This document shows positions 57,036 through 64,000 of a stretch of DNA of 64,000 bases, one piece after another. The position numbers and the translations under genes are program-made. This stretch comes from Ehretia macrophylla (taxonomy: Eukaryota; Streptophyta; Magnoliopsida; Boraginales; Ehretiaceae), in contig CM075767.1 in NCBI GenBank assembly GCA_037974665.1, positions 126,501-190,500 on the forward strand, read 5' to 3'. The notes below the pieces were generated by a model, which did no database searches, was not told where the DNA came from, and was given only the letters and a program-made list of their open reading frames with translations. Position 1 is the stretch's first letter. The number at the start of each line of letters is the position of its first letter.

Positions 57036-58997
57036 TGAAGGATCAATTAGGGCTATAAACATCATCAATGCAATAATCAAGAGCAGAAGCATAGGTAAAT
57101 TTCAAAAAATTTACAAGATTAGGCATTATGTTCATGAAACTCTAACCTTGAGTTCATATGATTAACATAATTAAAGCATATATAAAGCTAATATATATAT
57201 TTGAAAGATGAAAACAAGTTATACCTCTTGAAGACAAGCCTTGGAAGCCATGGTTGCTCACTTGATTCTTGACTAACCCTCCCACAAGTGTAGAAGATCA
57301 AGTTGGTCCATACAAGCATGAATGAGCTTCCATTTGATCTTCGAAGTGTTTGTGCCGGGCTACTTTGATAATCTAAGAGCTTGTATGTGTGTTGTTTGAA
57401 GAAGAAAAAATCTTCTTCTTCTTCCTTCTAAATGCCATGAGGTAGGAGAGAGAAAATGAAGATGAGCTTTGTGTTGTCTTGTGTGTATTGTGTGTAAATG
57501 TATTATATGGTTGGTCAAATACCCTTTGACCCTAGATATTTCTGTCTTCCAAATGCATACATATTATCTACATACATGCTAGCATATCAAGTACATCCAT
57601 CATCCATGTAGTATTTAATCTTAGCCATGTATTCAAATTGGTTGGTAGAAGAGTTGATATGGCCAATTGTAGTCCAAACAAATGGCATCTTGTCTTTTTC
57701 AAGACATAACATACATACATATATCATATATACATATTATGTGATTCTTCCAACTTTTCCATATTTGCATAGTAGCCCCAACAAATATTGATAATTATAC
57801 ATTGGCACCATAATTAACAATTAATTACAAATTGGTCCCATTAATCTTTAATGGTCAATTACACTATTATTAACTCCTTAATAATATAAAAGAAACAAAA
57901 CACAATTGTTAACACTTTAGCAATTCAAAGAGACACAATATACAACTCGATAGAAAACTCATTCCTTTGTTTTTACTTGTGTGACATTCTAGATTCACCG
58001 CCATTTTGAGAATGTCTCTTTCATTCTAGAAATAGCCCCACGTTCTAGGTTAACGTCTAGCCACATGCCTAGATAATATATAAGGTAATGAAGTCAAACT
58101 CAAGTGATTCTATTTATGGTCACCGATTATCGTGCAATCTAATCCTTTCATTAAACGTCCCGTCAAGCAAGAACCATGATACAATTAAGTTCATAAACTT
58201 GATATTATGCAAAGATCTAAATGGTATAATGAGATATGACACATGGAAAAACACCTTTCCATCATTCACACCCCGGCCGAGGATTTCCTCATTAAACTTA
58301 AACTACCATAACTAGATCGCATAGGACATCGCTTCACATCGGAGGTTAATAGATTCCTTCTTGACAATTACCTGTCAATCACTATACTGGATGAATGATA
58401 CCACGAGAGGCAGTAACCGGTCTCGATTAACGAAGACAAGTGTTGTCCAAAAGCAAATATCAAACCCCGATACATATGGTAGCCGTAATGTCTCAAGTTA
58501 AAGGATTACATGCACAATTGCAATGAATAACAAATTATTAATCCTAAGTCACGTAATTTGTTATTCACGTCACATTCAATTATCTATTCCACTAATAATC
58601 ACTCACATGTTTGTTAATCGCATCCTATACTATTATGGCACGTGGCTCACCATCCTCTATCATTAACATCCCTATGTTAATCAAATGTAACAATACATGT
58701 AATAATCCATAATAGATTATTGAAGTTCCGATCAAATAATTTAAAGACTATGAACACTTTAAGTATTTATCATAATAAAGAGACATGCCAACATATTCTA
58801 AACACTTTTTAGAATACATATTTTCTAATGATAAACACTAGGGACTCATTCATATGTGAAAACAGAGAATATGAATGTCAATTGCAAGTCAATATGTAGA
58901 TATACATATAGATAACTATGCCATGATGTACAAATTAATGTCAAAATGTACCAAAATATGTCATCCAAATATATAATATTAGGGTATATCTCTAACG
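57036..58997 (-). mobile_element. Nested LTR, family Y, copy 1 (about 1962 bp)
   Basis: Its reverse complement matches 61374-63306 in order and over nearly the whole length. The right edge GGGTATATCTCTAACG corresponds to TGTTAGTGATATGCCC on the minus strand, with the last base changed. The left edge TTGAAGGATC is less certain. Flanks GAGAT and AAGAC agree at only 3 of 5 positions, so the duplication is weak. No internal region is present, hence a solo LTR. Confidence 0.7.
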
Positions 58998-60294
58998 AAG
59001 ACTACCCTCCGAAGGGAATTCACACACGTGGGTGAGCTTAGATAGCATCCCACTACTAGCATAGACCAAAATAGAAAGCCATGCGGTTCTTTCCATATAC
59101 CCTCTCTCACTTGATCTTTTATAATTAAGGGTTTTTTTTTGCTTGTAAATAGTCTTTGCAATTTATCCTTTAAGTTTTAAATTTAAGCAAACTCGATCTT
59201 TAGATCCTTGCTTTTAAAACTTTACCTTTAATTACAATAGTCACATACCTATTCGGGATTAGGTAAGGCTACTTTAGGTATTTAGTTAATGCTTGGTTTC
59301 TAAGGGCATCTCCCTAACCAATTTTGAAATTGATAGCCTCAAACTATGTTGATCTAGGTGTTGATTCAATTAATCATTAACTAGCCATACCTAATTAAGG
59401 TTCCCTAGGATTTATATATTTTTAAATCCTAATGATTGGCCATGCTACTAGGTGTTTCATGTCTATACATCCATTCAAAATAAAACATCATACACAATTT
59501 TGAAAAGTAAATACATTCATCCAAACACCATGACCCTTTCCTTGATGGTTTCTTGTACTTTCCATTTTTGGAAATGGAAGTTTCTATTCTTGGAGCTTTC
59601 CATTTTAGGAATGCAAATCTCATCCTAATCACAATCAAGACTTCTTCTCTCATCAAAATCTGCAAGATTCCTTGTGGAAGCCAAAACCGCACAATACTAG
59701 GACTTTTTGCTTTGGAAATCAACCAAGTGTCCTATTGCCAATAGAATTCCTCCTCCACCATAAACCACCCCTCCACCATCTATAGAGGGTCTGATTGGCC
59801 ACGAAAATGCCTTGAAACTACTGCTGGTTGCTCAAGAAAAATATCAAAATAGTTCGCAAAAATTTTTGCATTGCCTCCTTGACATGGCTCATGTGATTCT
59901 TGGCATGTACAAGCATATAGTAATAGAATTGTAAAATGTAGCAAACCTATCTATTACACATGTTCCTATGCTTCATAATGAAGCTTACATTCAACTATAC
60001 AAAGCGATATAAAGAGTACAAGCAGATTGGATAAACTACCAATACAATAATCATACATTAAACCATTAAAGTTGAAAAATTAGAACCATATCATTATCAT
60101 GCAATCTAACCATCAAGGAAGGATTATTATGGGCTGCAAAACAAGGGTTAATAACTTCATTTATCATGAAATAATCCCACATATTCATAGCACAAAATCA
60201 GTTCGCGATTAAGCCTTAACGGTCAATAAATAGACCTTCTAGTGTTTTCCAACAATTCTTATGCCATGTTTGGACATGTATTGCATTTGGCGTG
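58998..60294 (-). other. Leader of the degraded Copia element
   Basis: Non-coding sequence between primer site and gag on the minus strand; the short frame 59429-59722 shows no known domain. Nothing else recognised. Confidence 0.5.
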
Positions 60295-60306
60295 GCTCTG
60301 ATACCA
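60295..60306 (-). other. Primer binding site of the degraded Copia element
   Basis: The minus strand reads TGGTATCAGAGC, 2 bases from the LTR edge at 60309. Confidence 0.85.
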
Positions 60307-61368
60307 CTTGATGGTTATTACCAGGGTTCTATTACCTAGATTACTAATGATTTCAAGAATAAAAAAATTAAACTATGGCAGCGTAAGCAACAAATCAAAA
60401 ACCATGCAAATACATATAAAATATGCTAGCATACATGCATATAATGCTGTTTAAATTTCACAGACATATTTCATTACCATAAGTGTCGGCGTCAAAACTC
60501 AACACTACAATATGCTCACCACGCTATAGTTGCAACGAGTGGATGCCAATCCTCCTTGCTTGCCTTGGCCGAGAGTGCTACACCAATGGAAGAAGAAACC
60601 CGCGGCTAAAGGAGAAGACTCAATTGATCTTCTCTTCTATTCTAATTCCAAGCTTTGGTAGTATTTGTTGTGGGATGAATCACTCTCCTTTTTCCTCTTT
60701 ATGGTCGTGTGGTATAACTCAAATGAAGTAGTGATGAAAAACTCTTCATCTTTATCTTTTTGTTGATCGTGTATTGGCTTAGCAAGAGTCCAAATGACTC
60801 GTGTGACTTAGGAGTACTAGGAGACCTAGGAATTGTACTTGCATAAATAGTGTATCTAGACTATAAGTTGTTGACATTATTAATGCAGAAAATAAGCTAG
60901 ATAATCTATTGCATTATCTCTTTATTTATTTTATGAATTCCATATCTTCGTATAAAGATAAATCCATAAAATAAAGAGTCCCACAATAATAGCTAGTCTA
61001 CAATTCTATCTTCCTACTTTCTTAATCTATCCACACGACTTCCTCTTACTAAATACACATTCTACACGTTATTCATAGAGAAAAGAAAAGTGTACCTACC
61101 AATAGAAATTAGCTAGAAGAGGGACTAAAAGACATATTCGCCCTAGCTCCAAAATGACTAAAATGCCTATGCTAGACCCTAGCTATATTTTATTCATTTT
61201 AGCCCTAGCTCATTCCATTAAAGAGCTATGACTGCACTCTAGAGCGGATACAGATTTCCAGAAGCCAGTCAAACAAGGTTTGACTATTGTCTTTGACCTA
61301 CTAAGTATAAAAGACCGAAATGCCCTTCTATGTAGAACCCGCAATCAATACTAGGTCTTAACCTTGTA

Positions 61369-61373
61369 CTATC
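61369..61373. repeat. Target-site duplication CTATC, left copy
   Basis: CTATC at 61369-61373 is repeated at 63307-63311. The 3' LTR copy has a single CTATC at the matching empty site (ACTATCAACC near 52168), which confirms the insertion. Confidence 0.9.
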
Positions 61374-63306
61374 TGTTAGTGATATGCCCTAATGCTATGT
61401 AGTTTGATGACCTATCTTGGTCATTTTAATGTAAACTTGTTTTATCAAGCAATGGCATTTTTAATGATATTCATATTCTCCGCTTTCAATTATATGAATG
61501 TGTCCCCTAATATCTTCATAAAGGAAATATATTCTAAAAGTTGTTTAGAATATCTTGGCGTATTTCATTTGTATATGAAGAATATATAAAGTTATTCATA
61601 GTCCTTAGATTATTTGACTGGGACTAAAATAATCTATTATGGACTATCACATGAATTGTTACCTTTGATTGATATTGGATATTAATGATAAAAGATAGTG
61701 AGTCATAAGCTATAACTGCATATGATGCGATTAGCAATCATGTGAATGATTATTGATAGAATAGATCATTGAATGTGACGTGAATAACAAGCTACATGAT
61801 TTCATATTAATGGTTCGTTATTCGTTGCGAATGTACATGTTATCCTTAAACTTGAGAAATTATGACTATAACATATATCGGGAATTTAATACTAGTACTT
61901 GGACGATGCTCATCTTTGATTGTCAAGATGAGTTACGGCCTCTTGCATATTATCTTTCTGGTATAGTGGTTGACAGGTAATTGTCGAGAAAGGATCTGTT
62001 AACCTCCGGTGTGAGGCGATATCTATGCAATCTAATTTCGGTTGTAGAATGAGGAAGTCCCTGGCAAGGGCATGAAAGATGGAAAAGCGTTTCCACGGAT
62101 GTCATCTCTCATTCTAACTATTAGATGTTTGCATCGTTATTAAGTTTATAGACTTAATCGTTTTATGGTCTTTGCTCGATCGAGATATGTTAATAGAAGG
62201 ATTAAAATGTATGTTTATTCACGACTACAAATAGATTTAACTGTTTGACTTCATTGCCATATAAATTGTCTTGATACGTTGCTAAACGTTACTCTAGAAC
62301 ATGATGGTATTTTGAGAGTAGCGGAGATATTCCTGAAATATATTAAAGTCATTTAATATTTTCTTATTGCTATTTGGCGGTGGATCTAGAGAGTCACACA
62401 CAATAAAGCGTAAATGAATGAGTTTCGGATAAGCTTATATTTGGTTGAGGTACGTTAAAGTGTTAACATTGTTTAAATATCGGCCATTAATTAGTAATGG
62501 GCCAATTGTGTAATTATGTAAAGTATTGGGGCTAAAGTGCAATTATAGAAAGTTGTTTCCTTAATTTAAACTAATGGTGATTAGATTAAATTAATTGTAT
62601 GTGTTCAAGAGTAATTAAGTTTCTATACGTATTTGATATGTACACATACACATTAGTCTTGAAAAGAGAAGATGCCACATGCTTGGCTAGCATTGCGCCA
62701 CATCACTTGCTTAGCCATTAAGTTTGAATTGAATGACTAGGATTAAAAGAAGACAAGATGAGTGGCTATTATGAAGTGTGTCATATTCCACTATCTATTG
62801 TCTCCTAGATATTACACATAATACATTATATACAATATACAATATAGCTAGATACAAGATTAGATCTTTTATTCCTTGTTCTCTAGTGATTTTCGACCAA
62901 CCCAAGAGAGGAAGAGGAGAAAATTGTTTTGCACTTCAAGCCTTTTTCTTGCTTATCACACATCACCAAGAAAGCTAGCACATTATCTTGGGTGATCAAG
63001 GAAGCACATTCAAGCTTGTGTGGACAACCTAGAGCTCTTGCATTTGTGGGAGGATTTGTCAAAGCTTGAACTTGAATCCTTCAACTCCTTTGCTAAGATC
63101 TTCAAGAGGTATATCTTGTATATCTCTATCTCTATATATAGTTGTATATATATATATATGCTTTTACTATGTTAATCATATGAAATCAACACTAGGGTTT
63201 TTGGATGTACATAGCTTTGTTATAGAAAATTTTGAAATTCTAGCCATGGATCTTTCTTGGTTTTAAGCTATGTGTTCTCTATTTACCTTGTGAAGAGGTC
63301 CTTTCA
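61374..63306 (+). mobile_element. Nested solo LTR, family Y, copy 2 (1933 bp)
   Basis: Starts TGTTAGTGATATGCCC, ends GGTCCTTTCA, with a perfect CTATC duplication and a known empty site. No gag or pol. Inverted relative to 57036-58997. Strand assumes that TGTTAGTGATATG is the 5' end, as in many Copia LTRs. Confidence 0.9.
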
Positions 63307-63579
63307 CTATCAACCTTTCTTGATTACCTCTATTCTTTGTGCCTCTAATCCTTCATTAATCATCATCCAAATATTATTCTCTTGATCCAGGGAGCGACCC
63401 ACAAGTTCAATATCTAAATATAGTCCCGATTGACTATATTACTAAGTATTTAGGTTCTGATGATTAATAGGATGTTACAAAGGGGTTATAACCCACCAAT
63501 TAAGATGACATAGAACGACTTGACACATATGCATGTGCCAACTAGTTAAGTCCATGTATCCAAAACACAGAGCTATTGA

Positions 63580-64000
63580 TGTAATACCCAAGCCAGAGGC
63601 GAGTCGGAACAAATTGATAATTAATAGGAAATGATCCATTAATGTTCAAAAAGGTATTGAGTGGTGTGTAATGTGTCAAAATGATACTAAAACATTTCAG
63701 TGGATGTTGAATTGAATTAAATAAGTCATACTCGAAAGTTACGAGTTAGTTTTAGGTCAACTTTGAAATAAAAACTGCACCAATTGGGGAAGAGTTAGGT
63801 GGTGAATTATATATGGTTGGAAAGCTCTACGAGTCTTGTTTCTAACGATTCAAATGGTTTGCGAATTGGAGTTTTCTAGAAGAAGTTATGGCCATTTTTG
63901 TAAAATACGTTGGAGTTGTCCCTTTTACGTGAGAATTAGTAGTCTTTCAACATTGGAGATATCTTGACTAGAATGGCATACTTGTAAATATGACCAAACA
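63580..64000. mobile_element. Start of another LTR, cut by the window edge
   Basis: TGTAATACCC at 63580 is an LTR-type start and interrupts the Copia LTR. It contains GGTTGGAAAGCTCTACGAG (about 63819), a phrase also found in the 5S spacers. The other end lies outside the window. Confidence 0.55.

Larger units (their letters stand above)
52965..60308 (-). mobile_element. Degraded Ty1/Copia element, internal region
   Basis: Between its LTRs the minus strand carries a primer site (60295-60306), a long leader interrupted by a nested LTR (57036-58997), gag (56107-56478), a zinc knuckle and protease start (about 55666-55866), and, near the 3' end (52990-53095), a sequence like the Copia RNase H C-terminus (VEKIVSVDNLTGHVLPMSLT). 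In between, 53100-55600 has no long frame but is where integrase and RT would lie. It is old and not autonomous. Confidence 0.8.
60309..63579 (-). repeat. 5' LTR of the degraded Copia element, interrupted and truncated
   Basis: The LTR begins next to the primer site (TGATGGTTATTACC on the plus strand), runs to 61373, is interrupted by a nested LTR, resumes at 63312 and stops at 63579 where another LTR begins. Compared with the 3' copy it lacks about 530 bp (the part equivalent to 52434-52964). Confidence 0.85.

Noticed and set aside
59429-59722. 97-residue minus-strand frame
   Set aside because: It lies in the Copia leader between primer site and gag and has no recognisable domain.

Overview
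The window reads as repeat-rich plant nuclear DNA, probably from a eudicot. The evidence is nested LTR retrotransposons with tRNA-Met-type primer binding sites, a tandem array of plant-type 5S rRNA genes, a PIF/Harbinger DNA transposon, and one intron-containing plant gene. No bacterial, organellar or CRISPR-type feature was seen. The species cannot be named from the sequence.

Layout, left to right. (1) 1-7118: the 5' half of a minus-strand Ty1/Copia element (RT start, integrase, protease, gag, primer site, 5' LTR), split by a 2.2 kb solo LTR (1610-3789) flanked by GTTTA duplications. (2) 7119-8694: part of another LTR. (3) 8695-14577: a tandem 5S rDNA array with nine diverged 5S copies in units of about 524-681 bp. 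(4) 14578-33879: a Ty3/Gypsy chromovirus (Tekay/Del-like) block arranged LTR-internal-LTR-internal-LTR. The central LTR serves both internal regions and each internal region carries its own nested LTR insertion. Both internal regions are dead and share two nonsense codons. (5) 33880-about 37845: three consecutive partial LTRs with about 60 bp tandem repeats. (6) 37974-about 43055: a decayed PIF/Harbinger element with a SANT/Myb-like gene and a DDE transposase gene pointing at each other. (7) 43056-43180: a frameshifted exon fragment resembling the start of an RBMX2-like RRM protein. (8) 43322-50495: the only apparently intact host gene, a four-exon FLX-like coiled-coil protein of 264 residues whose third intron contains a solo LTR. 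(9) 50496-51720: spacer with a possible hAT BED-finger relic. (10) 51720-63579: an old, degraded minus-strand Copia element in which two copies of another LTR are nested in opposite orientations. (11) 63580-64000: the start of one more LTR, cut by the window edge.

Functionally, only the FLX-like gene looks able to make a normal protein. Everything else is transposon sequence in various stages of decay, plus a 5S array that may be inactive. The most unusual structural points are the three-LTR/two-internal chromovirus block abutting 5S spacer, a sequence module and small stem-loop recurring in several otherwise different LTRs, the RBMX2-like exon relic between the Harbinger and the FLX-like gene, and a duplicated transposase 3' end inside the Harbinger. 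No clearly new gene system was found.
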